A stretch of 64,000 nt of DNA from Pseudohoeflea suaedae (GCF_004354915.1 NZ_SMSI01000003.1:249501-313500); one strand, 5' to 3'. Shown: positions 1-9,676, counted from the first letter of the stretch. Numbers and translations are program-made. The notes: generated by a model not told the origin, from the letters alone.

Positions 1-1
1 C

Positions 2-598
2 TGGCACCAGATGGGTGTCATCCTGTCGGCGACGGATTCGCTCAACTGGCTGGCCGGCATCACCGGCAAACGTCCGTCGGAACTCACGTCGCCGCTCGGC
101 ACAAACGTGAAGGCGCCGGGATCGGTCACCTTCCTGCCCTATCTCTCCGGCGAGCGGACGCCGCATAATGATGCGCAGATCCGCGGTGCCTTTGCCGGGC
201 TGGGTCACGAGGCGGACCAGAACGCGATGACGCGCGCCGTGCTCGAAGGCGTGGCATTCGCCTTCCGCGACAGTCTCGAGGCGCTCGGCCAGGCAGGGAC
301 CAGGCTCGATCGCGTCACCGCCACCGGCGGCGGATCCCAGTCCCGCTACTGGCTGGAGGTCCTGGCCACCGTTCTCGGCATGCCGGTCGATCTTCCGGCC
401 GACGGCGATTTCGGTGCCGCCTTCGGTGCCGCACGGCTTGGCCTGATTGCTGCCGAGAAGGTCGATCCGGCCCAGGTCTGCACCGCACCCGCCACCGCCG
501 AAACGATCGAACCCGATTCCGCGCTTTCGGGCGCATTCGAGGAGGCCTATGGCCGCTACCGCGCGCTCTATCCCGCGCTGAAGCAGGCCATGGCCTGA
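2..598 (+). CDS. xylB: Xylulokinase, C-terminal part (5' end outside window)
   Basis: FGGY-family sugar kinase; xylulokinases phosphorylate D-xylulose with ATP in the cytoplasm to feed the pentose phosphate pathway. About 198 codons are visible and the frame is open to the window edge, so this is the last 40% or so of a protein usually near 480 residues. Family marks are FLPYLSGERTPHND, the conserved helix GVAFAFRDSLEAL and the ATP-side loop TATGGGSQSRYW. An internal ATG at position 11 is not the true start. A 91-base gap separates it from the next gene on the same strand. Family membership is sure; xylulose rather than another pentulose is inferred from overall resemblance. Confidence 0.88.
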   Translation, partial: WHQMGVILSATDSLNWLAGITGKRPSELTSPLGTNVKAPGSVTFLPYLSGERTPHNDAQIRGAFAGLGHEADQNAMTRAVLEGVAFAFRDSLEALGQAGTRLDRVTATGGGSQSRYWLEVLATVLGMPVDLPADGDFGAAFGAARLGLIAAEKVDPAQVCTAPATAETIEPDSALSGAFEEAYGRYRALYPALKQAMA

Positions 599-689
599 CA
601 GGAACGCCGCCTTCCCCTGCCGGGAGCGCGGCCCACATGACGGCGGCAATCAGGTCCTCGCAGAGGCTGCCGCCCGACAGGAGAACGAC

Positions 690-1478
690 ATGCAATTTGC
701 CCGCCTCAACGGCGTGACGCTGCACCATCAGGTGATCGGCGCGAGCCCCGACAAGCCCACCATCATCTTCGTCAATTCGCTGGGAACGGATTTCCGGATC
801 TGGCGCGACGTGATCGTCCGCCTCGTCGGCGAATACGGCCTCATCACCTATGACAAGCGCGGTCACGGTCTCTCCGACGTTGGCGAGACCTGCACGATGG
901 ACGACCATGTCGACGACCTGGCGGCCGTGATCGACCACTACGACGCCAAGAACGTCATCGTCTGCGGCCTTTCGGTCGGCGGCATGATCGCGCTCGGCCT
1001 GTCGAAGAAGCGCCCCGATCTGGTGCGGGCGCTCATCCTCTGCGACACCGCGCACAAGATCGGCACGCCCGACATGTGGGCCGCACGGATCGCCGCCGTC
1101 GAGGAGGAAGGGATCACCTCGATCTCCGACACGATCCTCGAGCGGTGGTTCACGCAGGAATTCCGGTCGCCGGAAAACCCCGAATTCACCGGCTACCGCA
1201 ACATGCTCGAACGGACGCCGGAGGAAGGCTACATGGCCACCTGCGCGGCGATCGGGATGACGGACTACACCGATATCGCCAAGACGCTGACCGTTCCGGC
1301 GATCTGCGTGGTCGGTCGCGAAGACGGCTCGACGCCGCCGGAACTCGTGGGCGAGATGGCCAAGCTCATTCCCGGGGCGCGTTACCAGGAAATTCCAGGT
1401 GCCGCGCATCTGCCCTGCATCGAAAAGCCGGTCGAGACGTCGGAAATCATCCGCGCCTTCATCGCCCAGCTCGCCTGA
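690..1478 (+). CDS. pcaD: 3-oxoadipate enol-lactonase (alpha/beta hydrolase)
   Basis: Hydrolyses 3-oxoadipate enol-lactone to 3-oxoadipate in the protocatechuate branch of the beta-ketoadipate pathway. The 262-residue length is typical for PcaD. Alpha/beta hydrolase marks are visible: the nucleophile elbow GLSVGG, the acid region VGREDGSTPP and the catalytic histidine in AAHLPCIEKP. The start at 690 has an AGGAG-type ribosome site a few bases upstream. No other pca genes are in the window, so a related lactone hydrolase or esterase is possible. It converges on the epimerase gene with only three bases between the stops and no visible terminator. Confidence 0.82.
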   Translation: MQFARLNGVTLHHQVIGASPDKPTIIFVNSLGTDFRIWRDVIVRLVGEYGLITYDKRGHGLSDVGETCTMDDHVDDLAAVIDHYDAKNVIVCGLSVGGMIALGLSKKRPDLVRALILCDTAHKIGTPDMWAARIAAVEEEGITSISDTILERWFTQEFRSPENPEFTGYRNMLERTPEEGYMATCAAIGMTDYTDIAKTLTVPAICVVGREDGSTPPELVGEMAKLIPGARYQEIPGAAHLPCIEKPVETSEIIRAFIAQLA

Positions 1479-1481
1479 GGG

Positions 1482-2486
1482 TCAGCGTACCACGAAGCCG
1501 TGGGCGAAGGGGTCTTCCTCGTCGTCGATGACGATCGAGTTGTGTCCCGTCTCAACGGCCCACCCGGCGACCGAGGGGATGATGCCCGTGCGGTCGCCGA
1601 CTTTGGCTTCCGCTTCGACACGTCCCTTGAACAGCGATCCGATGACGGATTCATGGATGAAGTCGTCGCCGACCGCCAGCTTGCCCCTGGCCGCCCAATG
1701 GGCCATGCGCGCCGAGGTGCCGGTGCCGCAGGGCGACCGGTCGATCGCCTTGTCGCCGTAGAAGACGGCATTGCGCGCGGTGGCGCCTTCCACTGTCGGA
1801 ACGCCGGTCCAGAGAATATGGCTCAGCCCGCGAATGTCGGATTTTTCCGGGTGCACGAACTCGTATTTCTCGTTCAGTGCGGCGCGCAGCGCGGGGCTCA
1901 TGCGCACGAGATCGCCGGCGGTGAAATCCGCCATGTCGCGGAAATTCGCCTGCGGCTCGACGATCGCATAGAAATTGCCGCCATAGGCCACATCGACCTT
2001 CACCTCGCCAAGACCCGGGCATTGCGCAGAGAGATTTTCGGCATGGAGATAGGCCGGCACATTGGTCAGCCTGACTTCCGTGACCTTGCGGCCTTTGCGC
2101 TCGTATCGTGCGACCACCTTGCCGGCCGGCGTGTCGAGATTGACGACGCCATCCTGCTTCGGCGCGATCAGACCGTTCTCGATGGCCATGGTGACGGTGC
2201 CGATGGTGCCGTGGCCGCACATGGGCAGGCAGCCCGACGTCTCGATGAAGAGGATGGCGATGTCGCAGTCCTCGCGGGTCGGGGGATAGAGGATCGAACC
2301 GGACATCATGTCGTGGCCACGCGGCTCGAACATCAGTCCGGTGCGGATCCAGTCATACTCGGCGAGGAAGTGGGAGCGGCGTTCGAGCATGGTCGCGCCC
2401 TCCAGCAGCGGCCCGCCGCCGGCCACGAGACGAACCGGATTGCCGCAGGTATGTCCGTCGATGCAGAAGAAGGTATTGCGTGCCAT
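1482..2486 (-). CDS. 4-hydroxyproline epimerase (proline racemase family)
   Basis: Cofactor-independent epimerase that interconverts trans-4-hydroxy-L-proline and cis-4-hydroxy-D-proline by a two-cysteine acid/base mechanism. Both catalytic cysteines are present: Cys90 in PMCGHGTIG and Cys252 in SPCGTGTSA. The 334-residue length fits the family. The Cys/Cys pair separates it from Ser/Cys and Thr/Cys members such as 3-hydroxyproline dehydratases. It lies 33 bases after a DAO-family flavoenzyme gene on the same strand, which would oxidise the D-product, supporting hydroxyproline catabolism. A GGAG ribosome site precedes the ATG. The later pathway genes (deaminase, semialdehyde dehydrogenase) are not in the window. 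Confidence 0.9.
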   Translation of the reverse strand: MARNTFFCIDGHTCGNPVRLVAGGGPLLEGATMLERRSHFLAEYDWIRTGLMFEPRGHDMMSGSILYPPTREDCDIAILFIETSGCLPMCGHGTIGTVTMAIENGLIAPKQDGVVNLDTPAGKVVARYERKGRKVTEVRLTNVPAYLHAENLSAQCPGLGEVKVDVAYGGNFYAIVEPQANFRDMADFTAGDLVRMSPALRAALNEKYEFVHPEKSDIRGLSHILWTGVPTVEGATARNAVFYGDKAIDRSPCGTGTSARMAHWAARGKLAVGDDFIHESVIGSLFKGRVEAEAKVGDRTGIIPSVAGWAVETGHNSIVIDDEEDPFAHGFVVR

Positions 2487-2519
2487 GGGAAACTCCGGAA
2501 ATCGCGTCGGGGTCAGGAC

Positions 2520-3770
2520 CTAGAAACGATCTGCCCGGAAGGGGGCGAGATCGATGGAGGGGGTTTTCTCGCTGACGAGGTCGGTGACGATCCGTCCCAT
2601 GGCCGCCGATTGGGTCAGCCCCAAATGACCGTTGCCGAAGGCGAGCAGAATGTCACCGCGTTCGCGAAGCGGCGAAAGCACCGGCAGGCTGTCGGGCAGG
2701 GAGGGGCGGAAGCCCATCCATTCCACGCCGCCGCTCGGGTCGAGACCGGGCAGAAAGTCCCTGGCCTTGTCGAGCATGATCTTCGATCGGGCATAGTTCG
2801 GTGCGGCATCGAGGCCGGCGAATTCAACCGCGCCGCCGACGCGCACGCCGTTTTCGAGCGGGGTGACGACGAAGGCGTGGCCTGAGAAGATCAATTGCCG
2901 CTTGAGATCGAACGCGCCCCTGGGCAGGGTCGTGTTGTAGCCGCGCTCGGTATCGAGCGGGATGCGGGCTGCGGACGTGCCCTTGAGAATGCGGGTCGAC
3001 CAGGCGCCGGCAGCAATCACGATGCGCTCGGCACTCAGCTCCGTCCGGTCCTCGAGGACAGCGACCGGTTTCGCGCCGGAAAGCTCGAGACGCGTGACCT
3101 TTCTGCGCTCGAGTTTCGCGCCGAATTTCTCCGCATGTTTCCAGACGGCGAGTGCATAGTCGCGCGGATCGGACACCGTCTTCCAGCCGGGGACGAAGGT
3201 GCCGGCGACGAAACGCCCGGCCAGTCCCGGCTGCAGATCAGCCAGATCACCGCCGCGGACATGGCGGAACTCGATCCCTGACGCCTCGCGCCGGTCCCAG
3301 CCCGGCAGGCTTGCCCTGAACTCGCCTTCGCTCTCGTAGAGTTCAAGCGATCCGTCGTGCCGGATGAGGTCTGCGATATCCGCGCGCTCGGCCAGCGCGA
3401 AGGTCTCGCGCGCCGCAAGGTCCATCATTGCCGATTGGGCGGCGATCGAAGCCTCGACGCGATCGGGTGTGCTCGAGAGAGCAAAACGCGTGAGCCACGG
3501 CACGAGCCTGGGCAGGTAGGAGGGCCGGATCGAGAGCGGGCCGAGCGGATCGAAGAGCCAGCGCGGTGCCTTCCACATGATTTTCGGCGAGGCGAGCGGC
3601 ATGATGTCGGAAAAGGCGAGGGCGGCGGCATTGCCACGGCTGGTCATCTCGGCGACACCCTCGGGATCGACGACCCTGACACGATGTCCGTTCTCGCTCA
3701 GCATGGCGGCGATATTGACGCCAACAATCCCCGCGCCGATCACGATGACATCGCGGGATGGCGCGCTCAT
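2520..3770 (-). CDS. DAO-family FAD oxidoreductase, probable D-hydroxyproline/D-amino acid dehydrogenase
   Basis: A 416-residue flavoprotein of the D-amino acid oxidase/DadA group. The N-terminal dinucleotide loop [14 protein letters not shown] at about residues 9-22 binds FAD, and the C-terminal segment ending [15 protein letters not shown] is typical of DadA-like enzymes. Because it sits just upstream of the hydroxyproline epimerase, its likely job is to oxidise cis-4-hydroxy-D-proline to pyrroline-4-hydroxy-2-carboxylate and pass electrons to the respiratory chain. The start ATG overlaps the stop of trhO by four bases, so the two are probably translationally coupled. General D-amino acid dehydrogenase activity is the main alternative. 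Confidence 0.8.
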   Translation of the reverse strand: MSAPSRDVIVIGAGIVGVNIAAMLSENGHRVRVVDPEGVAEMTSRGNAAALAFSDIMPLASPKIMWKAPRWLFDPLGPLSIRPSYLPRLVPWLTRFALSSTPDRVEASIAAQSAMMDLAARETFALAERADIADLIRHDGSLELYESEGEFRASLPGWDRREASGIEFRHVRGGDLADLQPGLAGRFVAGTFVPGWKTVSDPRDYALAVWKHAEKFGAKLERRKVTRLELSGAKPVAVLEDRTELSAERIVIAAGAWSTRILKGTSAARIPLDTERGYNTTLPRGAFDLKRQLIFSGHAFVVTPLENGVRVGGAVEFAGLDAAPNYARSKIMLDKARDFLPGLDPSGGVEWMGFRPSLPDSLPVLSPLRERGDILLAFGNGHLGLTQSAAMGRIVTDLVSEKTPSIDLAPFRADRF

Positions 3771-4723
3771 TTGCCGACGCTTTCCCGGACGGCCTTTTGA
3801 CTGGCCTTCAACATCTGGCGGTGACGCGCGCGATAGCGTTCGCGGTCGTCCTCGCTGCGCTCATGATAGCAGTGCGGGCAGGAAACGCCTTCCTCGTAGA
3901 GCGGCGAGGCGCGATCTTCCGGCGTCAGCGGCAGGCGGCAGGCGCGGCAGAGCGTTTCGTCTCCGATGCGAAGTCCATGGCCGACCGAGACCCGCTCGTC
4001 GAAGACGAAACAGTTGCCTTCCCAGAGGCTCTCTTCCTGAGGCACATCCTCGAGATATTTCAGGATGCCGCCCTTGAGGTGGAAGACGTTGTCGAAGCCC
4101 TTTTCCTTCATGAAGGCGGTGGCCTTCTCGCAGCGTATGCCGCCGGTGCAGAACATGGCGATCTTCTTGTCCTTGATCGCCTCCGGATCTTCGAGAATGT
4201 CCGCGCTTTCCACCCAGTCCGGGAATTCGCGGAACGTGTCCGTTTCGGGATTGATCGCATTCCTGAAGGTACCGATCGCGACTTCGTAGTCGTTGCGCGT
4301 GTCGATGATGATGGTGTCGGGATCGGCGATCAGCGCGTTCCAGTCCCTCGGCTCCACATAGGTGCCGACGATCTTGAGCGGATCGATGCCCTCAACGCCC
4401 ATGGTGACGATCTCCTTCTTGAGCCGTACCTTCATACGGCGGAAGGGCATGGTCTCGGCGCCGCTTTCCTTGTGAACGGTTTCCGCAAGTCCGGGAATCG
4501 CGCGGATATGGGCAAGCACCGCGTCGATACCGTCGCGGCTGCCGGCGATGGTGCCGTTGATCCCTTCCGCGGCGAGAAGCAACGAGCCTTTCACGCCATT
4601 GGCGTCGCACAGGGCCTGAAGGGGGCCCTGCAGGGCGACATGGTGATCAAGGCGCGCAAAGTGGTAGAGTGCGGCCACAATGACGGGATGGTTCGAAAGC
4701 ATCTTGGAAGGCTGTGCAGACAT
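3767..4723 (-). CDS. trhO: tRNA uridine(34) hydroxylase, rhodanese-like (TrhO/YceA family)
   Basis: TrhO makes 5-hydroxyuridine at the wobble position of a subset of tRNAs using molecular oxygen. The 318-residue protein has the UPF0176 N-terminal domain (residues about 15-75), a rhodanese domain with catalytic Cys192 in [10 protein letters not shown] and the second conserved Cys198, and a C-terminal zinc-ribbon-like stretch with LCRAC and CPHC pairs. I chose the ATG at 4723 because the protein then begins like the family; an in-frame ATG at 4801 would add 26 unlikely residues. Its stop overlaps the next gene's start (ATGA), an unusual link between tRNA modification and amino-acid oxidation. 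Confidence 0.88.
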   Translation of the reverse strand: MSAQPSKMLSNHPVIVAALYHFARLDHHVALQGPLQALCDANGVKGSLLLAAEGINGTIAGSRDGIDAVLAHIRAIPGLAETVHKESGAETMPFRRMKVRLKKEIVTMGVEGIDPLKIVGTYVEPRDWNALIADPDTIIIDTRNDYEVAIGTFRNAINPETDTFREFPDWVESADILEDPEAIKDKKIAMFCTGGIRCEKATAFMKEKGFDNVFHLKGGILKYLEDVPQEESLWEGNCFVFDERVSVGHGLRIGDETLCRACRLPLTPEDRASPLYEEGVSCPHCYHERSEDDRERYRARHRQMLKASQKAVRESVGK

Positions 4724-4873
4724 GATACCCGCCAATATCCTGTCTTGGTTTTCGTGGCAATCGCGATAGGTGGTGCAGGCCGTGCGCAAGAATGCCTGCA
4801 TGGCTGCGTTGCATGGACAAGGCGAAGCCGAGGGGGTAACGAGGCAGTGAAAATAAGCGTGAAAGGGCTACCC

Positions 4874-5512
4874 ATGCGTGACAAGACCGCCGGTCTCCTC
4901 GAAATCCTGAAACTGCAGCCGGTCGTGCCGGTTCTGGTCATCGACCAGGTCGAGCATGCCGTGCCGCTGGCGCGCGCGCTGGTCAAGGGCGGGTTGAAGG
5001 CGATCGAGATCACGCTGCGTACGCCCGTCGCCCTCGATGCGATCCGCGCGGTGGCCAACGAGGTCGAAGGTGCCGTGCCCGGCGCCGGTACCGTGCTGAA
5101 CAAGCAGGATTACAACAAAGCCGAGGATGCCGGCTCGCAGTTCATCGTCTCGCCCGGTGCGACGCTTGAGCTCCTCGAGGCCGCGCGGAAATCGAAGGTG
5201 CCCATGCTGCCTGGCGCTGCGACGCCTTCCGAGGTGATGAGCCTGCGCGAGGAAGGTTATGACGTCATGAAGTTCTTCCCGGCCGAACAGGCGGGCGGGG
5301 CGTCCTATCTCAAGTCGCTTTCCTCGCCGCTCGCCGGCACGCTGTTCTGCCCGACCGGCGGGGTGTCGCCGGAAAACGCGAAAGACTATCTCTCGCTGCC
5401 CAACGTGGTCTGTGTCGGCGGTTCGTGGGTCGCCCCGAAGGACCTCGTCGCCGCCGGCGACTGGGACGGGATCACGCGCCTTGCAGAGGAAGCCTGCAAG
5501 CTCGCCCGCTGA
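4874..5512 (+). CDS. eda: 2-dehydro-3-deoxy-phosphogluconate (KDPG) aldolase
   Basis: Cleaves 2-keto-3-deoxy-6-phosphogluconate to pyruvate and glyceraldehyde-3-phosphate, the last step of the Entner-Doudoroff route. The 212-residue length and the residues match the class I family: Glu45 in EITLRT and the Schiff-base Lys133 in VMKFFPAE fall at the numbering of the E. coli enzyme. The ATG at 4874 has a GAAAGGG ribosome site; an in-frame GTG at 4847 with GAGG before it is an alternative. The frame is open far upstream, but that part is antisense to trhO and not coding. The gene stands alone, divergent from trhO. Confidence 0.93.
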   Translation: MRDKTAGLLEILKLQPVVPVLVIDQVEHAVPLARALVKGGLKAIEITLRTPVALDAIRAVANEVEGAVPGAGTVLNKQDYNKAEDAGSQFIVSPGATLELLEAARKSKVPMLPGAATPSEVMSLREEGYDVMKFFPAEQAGGASYLKSLSSPLAGTLFCPTGGVSPENAKDYLSLPNVVCVGGSWVAPKDLVAAGDWDGITRLAEEACKLAR

Positions 5513-5609
5513 CGGTTTGCCGCAGGGCTTTTCGTTGCAACCGATCACTGTCGCACCCATTTAGTCCGCAGGCGCCTGCAAGCGCATGAGGGAAAATGAG
5601 GAGACACGA

Positions 5610-6314
5610 ATGATCGACCCGAAAACCATTCTGGACCAGTTTCTGGGCTCCAAGGTGCCAGGCACCTCGAACTCCGTGAGCCAGACCGCCCAGAAGGCCG
5701 GTCAGCTCGCCAAGGACAATCCGGTGGCGACGGGCCTGCTCGCGGCTGTTCTCCTCGGCACCGGACCGGGCCGCGCGCTGGCTGGCGGTGCGCTGCGTGT
5801 CGGTGGCGTCGCAGCCGTCGCCGGTCTGGGCTACCAGGCATGGAAGAATTACAAGTCCGGAGGCAAGCCGGTCGACACTGCCACCCTGCCGCCGGCACTG
5901 CCCGGCGATATCACGCCGCCCGCCGATTCAGGCTTTACGAGCGACCCGTCGCAGATCGACGAGACATTTGCCCTCGCACTCGTCCGCGTGATGATCGGGG
6001 CGGCGCGCGCGGATGGGCATATTGACGATGCCGAGCGGCAGCGTATTCACGACAAGCTCGAAGTCGCGGGGCTCGGATCGGAGGCGGTCCGCTTCCTCGA
6101 GGACGAACTCTCTCGGCCGGTCGATATCGACGCGCTGGTCGGCGCGGCAAAGACCGACGAGCAGAAGGTCGAAATGTTCACCGCTGCGCGTCTGGCTATC
6201 GAGCCCGATACACGTGCCGAACGGGGCTATCTCGATCTTCTGGCCGGACGTCTCGGCCTGCCCGACGATCTCGTCGATCACATCGAGGCGACCGTTTCCG
6301 CCGCCAAGGCCTGA
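5610..6314 (+). CDS. TerB/DUF533 family protein
   Basis: A 234-residue protein of the DUF533 (YebE-like, TerB-fold) group. The N-terminal third is Ala/Gly-rich and includes a hydrophobic stretch (about residues 32-72, LLAAVLLGTGPGRALAGGAL onward), then a proline-rich linker, then an all-helical TerB-like domain from about residue 110 with the acidic EF-hand-like segment ARADGHIDDAERQRI. TerB-like domains are tied to metal-responsive and envelope-stress roles, but the function of this group is not established. The start at 5610 is set by GAGGAG; the upstream ATG at 5586 lacks a site. Confidence 0.78.
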   Translation: MIDPKTILDQFLGSKVPGTSNSVSQTAQKAGQLAKDNPVATGLLAAVLLGTGPGRALAGGALRVGGVAAVAGLGYQAWKNYKSGGKPVDTATLPPALPGDITPPADSGFTSDPSQIDETFALALVRVMIGAARADGHIDDAERQRIHDKLEVAGLGSEAVRFLEDELSRPVDIDALVGAAKTDEQKVEMFTAARLAIEPDTRAERGYLDLLAGRLGLPDDLVDHIEATVSAAKA

Positions 6315-6375
6315 CGCGCGCCGATTGCATCGCCGACCGGCTTGCCCGGACGGCCAAAGGCGGTACAGTCCGCCC

Positions 6376-8136
6376 ATGCATTCGCGATCGCATATAGAAA
6401 AACGTTTCCGGATGGCCCGCACCGTGTTGATCTCGGTGTGGGCCGTCTTCACTCTCGCAATCGTTTTCTACACCGTCCATGTGGCCGGCCGGAACGCCGA
6501 GGGCGACATTCTCGCCGAGGCCGGCGAGACCCTCTCGGTGCAGAGCGAAACGCTGTCGGGCGTGCTCGACAAGTACCGGCTGATGGCGCCGCTTCTGGCG
6601 CGGCAGTCCTCCGTCGCCTCGCTGTTCATCCTCAATGCGGATGGCGCGCCGCAGGCGGTGGCCGCGAGGGGAATGGCCGGTGCGCTGACCGGCATGTCGG
6701 CGGCCGAGGACGTTGCCTTCTTCTTTCCCGACGGCACGCTGCTCGGCCATGCGAACGGACCCTTCGTCGAAACGCGGGCGGGCCTCGACGGTCTCATCCG
6801 CGACGCGTCGCAGGGCCGGCTGGGCCGCGCCATGCTGGCACTCGGGCCGGAGCAGCGCTCCTATGCCTTTTCCTCGGGCGTCCGGCGTAACGGCAAGCTG
6901 GTCGGTATCGTCGTGGTCTATGTCGATTTCTTTCGGGTCGAAGCAGCCTGGGCGCTGTCCAACCGGCCGATCTACGTCACCGAAGCCGACGGCACCATCA
7001 TTCTGGCCAACATCCCGAACTGGCGGATGCGCGAGGCAGAGGATGTGCTCATGGAGCGCGGCGATCGGGTGGCGGTGCCGGATGACGGGTCCGTTCGCAC
7101 CTATCTCGACATGAGCCGCTACATGCCGGTTCTCGGCTGGACCCTGCATGTGCTTGCCGATCCTTCGCCCGCCGCCAGTGCCAAGGTTTCCGCGGGCGCG
7201 ATCGCGACGCTTGCCTGTCTGCTGGCGGGACTGGTGGCGCTTATCGTGCTCAGGCGGAACGAGACGGCACTCCTGCAAGCGCGGTCCGACCGGGCGACGG
7301 CCTTGCGCCTGGAGCGTGTGGTGCGCGACCGGACGGAAGCGCTCTCGGAGAGCAACCGCTCGCTCTCGCGCGAAGTGGAAACGCGGCGCGAGGCCGAAAT
7401 GCGTCTGCGCGCCGCCCAGGCCGAACTCATTCAGGCCGCCAAGCTCGCGGCACTCGGGCAGATGTCGGCAGCCATCAGCCACGAATTCAACCAGCCGCTG
7501 GCGGCCATCCGGTCCTATGCCGACAACGGGCAGAAATTCATCGACAGGGGGCGAGCGGACAGTGCCCGCGAAAATCTCGGTCGCATCAACGGTCTGGTCG
7601 ACCGGATGGCGGAGCTCTCCCGCGCGCTGTTGTCTTTCGCGCGCAAGCCGGGCCAGACGCTCGGGTCCGTGCATCTGGGGACGGTCATCGAAGAGGCGCT
7701 GCTGCTGGCCCGTCCGCGTGCCCGGAAGGCCGGTGTGGAGGTCAGGCTTCTGGGCGATATCGATACGATGATGGTCTCAGGCGGGCGGGTGCGGCTGGGG
7801 CAGGTGTTCGTCAATCTCGTCAACAATGCGGTCGATGCCATCGGCGAGCGGGATGGCGGGCTCGTGGAGATAAGGGCAAGGCGCGACGAGGGCGTTGTCA
7901 TAGTCGAGGTTTCAGACAATGGTCCCGGTATTCCTGAAGCGACGTTGCAGCATATTTTCGATCCGTTCTTCACCACCAAGGCGACCGGCGAGGGGATCGG
8001 GATCGGGCTATCGATCGTCGACAATATCGTGCGCGATTTCGGCGGGAAGGTCAGCGCGCGCAATGGCGAGACGGGCGGCGCGGTATTCCGCGTCGAACTG
8101 CTGGAAGCCGAGATCGGGGCGAAGGCTGATGCGTAA
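6376..8136 (+). CDS. dctB: DctB-like C4-dicarboxylate sensor histidine kinase
   Basis: Membrane sensor kinase of 586 residues. A membrane helix at about 14-37 and another at about 270-292 enclose a periplasmic double-PAS/Cache-like sensor domain, the DctB layout. The cytoplasmic part has a coiled-coil linker, the H-box with His369 in AAISHEFNQPLAAIRSY, the N-box NLVNNAVDAI, the G1 box DNGPGI and the F-box FDPFFTTK. DctB proteins sense succinate, fumarate or malate and phosphorylate DctD. The neighbouring DctD-like gene starts 53 bases downstream and a TRAP dicarboxylate transporter follows, which supports this role. The ligand is inferred. Confidence 0.88.
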   Translation: MHSRSHIEKRFRMARTVLISVWAVFTLAIVFYTVHVAGRNAEGDILAEAGETLSVQSETLSGVLDKYRLMAPLLARQSSVASLFILNADGAPQAVAARGMAGALTGMSAAEDVAFFFPDGTLLGHANGPFVETRAGLDGLIRDASQGRLGRAMLALGPEQRSYAFSSGVRRNGKLVGIVVVYVDFFRVEAAWALSNRPIYVTEADGTIILANIPNWRMREAEDVLMERGDRVAVPDDGSVRTYLDMSRYMPVLGWTLHVLADPSPAASAKVSAGAIATLACLLAGLVALIVLRRNETALLQARSDRATALRLERVVRDRTEALSESNRSLSREVETRREAEMRLRAAQAELIQAAKLAALGQMSAAISHEFNQPLAAIRSYADNGQKFIDRGRADSARENLGRINGLVDRMAELSRALLSFARKPGQTLGSVHLGTVIEEALLLARPRARKAGVEVRLLGDIDTMMVSGGRVRLGQVFVNLVNNAVDAIGERDGGLVEIRARRDEGVVIVEVSDNGPGIPEATLQHIFDPFFTTKATGEGIGIGLSIVDNIVRDFGGKVSARNGETGGAVFRVELLEAEIGAKADA

Positions 8137-8189
8137 GGCTGGACTTTTGGCGCTTCAGATGGTGTTGAAGCGAAAAAGGGGACATTCGA

Positions 8190-9554
8190 TTGGCTGACGG
8201 CAAGACACTGAGCAACGAGGACCGGGTCGTTCATCTCGTCGACGACGACGCGGATCTCCGGCATGCGCTCACCCAGTCTCTTGAACTCGAGGGGCTGACT
8301 GTCGTTGCCCACAACGATGCGGCCGAAATCCCGGACCTGCCGCTGCGCGAACTCTACGGCGTCATCGTCTGCGATATCCGCATGCCGGGGCAGGACGGGC
8401 TGGAGATACTCAAGCGCGTGCTCGCCATCGATCCCACCATGCCTGTGATCCTGATTACCGGACATGGCGACGTGCAAATGGCGGTCGAGGCGATGCGCGC
8501 CGGGGCCTATGATTTCATCGAAAAGCCGTTTCCGGCCAACAGGCTCTTCTCCGTGGTCGAACGTGCCATCGAGAAGCGCCGGCTGGTGCTCGAGAACCGG
8601 GTGCTGCGCAATGCGCTCGAAGGCGCCGACGATCTCTCCTCCCGGCTGGTCGGGCGCAATCCGGCCATCCAGCATCTGCGCGCGCAGATTTCGGCGCTGG
8701 CCGATACGGATGCGGATGTGCTGATCACCGGCGAAACCGGCACCGGCAAGGAAGTGGTGGCCCGGGCGCTTCATGATTTCGGGCCGCGGTCGCGCGGCAA
8801 TTTCGTTGCCATCAACTGTGCGGCAGTGCCGGCCGAGATCTTCGAAAGCGAGCTCTTCGGCCACGAGGCGGGAGCCTTCACGGGTGCGCAGAAACTGCGG
8901 ATCGGCAAGCTCGAGCATGCCAATGGCGGAACAGTGTTTCTCGACGAGATCGAATCCATGCCGCTCGATCTTCAGGCCAAGCTCCTGCGGGCGATCGAGG
9001 GGCGAGCCATCGAGCGGCTGGGGTCGAACAAGCAGGTGCCGCTCGACGTGCGTTTCGTTGCCGCGACGAAATCCGATCTTTCCGCCGATCCGGCGAAATT
9101 TCGGAGCGACCTCTATTACAGGCTGAATGTGATCACGCTGGCGATCCCGGCATTGCGCGAGCGCAAGGACGATATTCCGCTGCTGTTCTTCCAGATGGCG
9201 CGGGAAGCGCGAGCGCGTTACCGTCGCGAGATCCCGGAGGTGACGCCGGCGCTTGAAGCCGGGCTGATGGCGCATGACTGGCCCGGCAATGTGCGAGAAC
9301 TCCGCAACGTCGCCGATCGTTTCGTTCTCGGCATGTGGCAGGGATTCGAAGTAAGGGGCCAGTCGGTATCGGGCGGTTCCGGCAATCTCGGTGAGCGGGT
9401 CGACGCGTTCGAACGCTCGGTGATCATCGCCGAACTCTCGCGCAACGGCGGTTCGTTGAAGCCGACCTACGAGGCGTTGGGGATTTCACGCAAGGGTCTC
9501 TACGACAAGATAAGGCGGCTCGATATCTCCACGGACGCCGCGTCCGATGTGTAG
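8190..9554 (+). CDS. dctD: DctD-like sigma-54-dependent response regulator
   Basis: A 454-residue NtrC-type activator. The receiver domain (residues 12-125) has phospho-acceptor Asp62 in VCDIRMPG and the conserved KPF lysine. The AAA+ domain has Walker A GETGTGKE at 181-188, the sigma-54 contact loop GAFTGA at 228-233 and Walker B FLDEIE. A Fis-type helix-turn-helix ends the protein ([18 protein letters not shown]). The start codon is TTG at 8190, preceded by an AAAAAGGGG site. A strong -24/-12 promoter lies about 110 bases after its stop, before the TRAP operon, which makes that operon its probable target. Confidence 0.9.
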   Translation: MADGKTLSNEDRVVHLVDDDADLRHALTQSLELEGLTVVAHNDAAEIPDLPLRELYGVIVCDIRMPGQDGLEILKRVLAIDPTMPVILITGHGDVQMAVEAMRAGAYDFIEKPFPANRLFSVVERAIEKRRLVLENRVLRNALEGADDLSSRLVGRNPAIQHLRAQISALADTDADVLITGETGTGKEVVARALHDFGPRSRGNFVAINCAAVPAEIFESELFGHEAGAFTGAQKLRIGKLEHANGGTVFLDEIESMPLDLQAKLLRAIEGRAIERLGSNKQVPLDVRFVAATKSDLSADPAKFRSDLYYRLNVITLAIPALRERKDDIPLLFFQMAREARARYRREIPEVTPALEAGLMAHDWPGNVRELRNVADRFVLGMWQGFEVRGQSVSGGSGNLGERVDAFERSVIIAELSRNGGSLKPTYEALGISRKGLYDKIRRLDISTDAASDV

Positions 9555-9560
9555 ATTTCT

Positions 9561-9584
9561 ACCCATGAAGACCGGTCGATGGGT
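9561..9584. repeat. Short inverted repeat after dctD
   Basis: ACCCAT at 9561-9566 and its exact complement ATGGGT at 9579-9584 are separated by 12 bases. No T-run follows, so it is not a convincing terminator. It may be a distal activator site or chance. Confidence 0.3.
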
Positions 9585-9609
9585 GGACTCCTTCCCACGT
9601 TCCGCCTGA

Positions 9610-9632
9610 TTTGCCCGGTTCGCCGGTGCAAA
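9610..9632. promoter_or_regulatory. Candidate activator (DctD) binding dyad upstream of dctP
   Basis: TTTGC at 9610-9614 and GCAAA at 9628-9632 frame a CCGG-type inner dyad around a short central spacer. It ends 28 bases before the -24 element, a position where enhancer-binding proteins can act. The assignment to DctD rests on location and symmetry only. Confidence 0.42.
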
Positions 9633-9660
9633 CCCCGATAAATTCCGCGATTTGCCAATA

Positions 9661-9676
9661 TGGCATGGGCTTTGCA
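9661..9676 (+). promoter_or_regulatory. Sigma-54 (-24/-12) promoter of dctPQM
   Basis: TGGCATGGGCTTTGCA agrees with the RpoN consensus TGGCAC-N5-TTGCA at all key positions: GG at -24, GC at -12, and the correct spacing. It lies 136 bases before the dctP start and directly downstream of a DctD-like activator gene, giving a consistent dicarboxylate-induced circuit. Confidence 0.85.

Noticed and set aside
3758-4873. Plus-strand open frame extending the aldolase gene far upstream
   Set aside because: This part is antisense to trhO, which has an active-site cysteine and zinc-ribbon cysteines. The aldolase starts at 4874 with residue numbering that fits the family.
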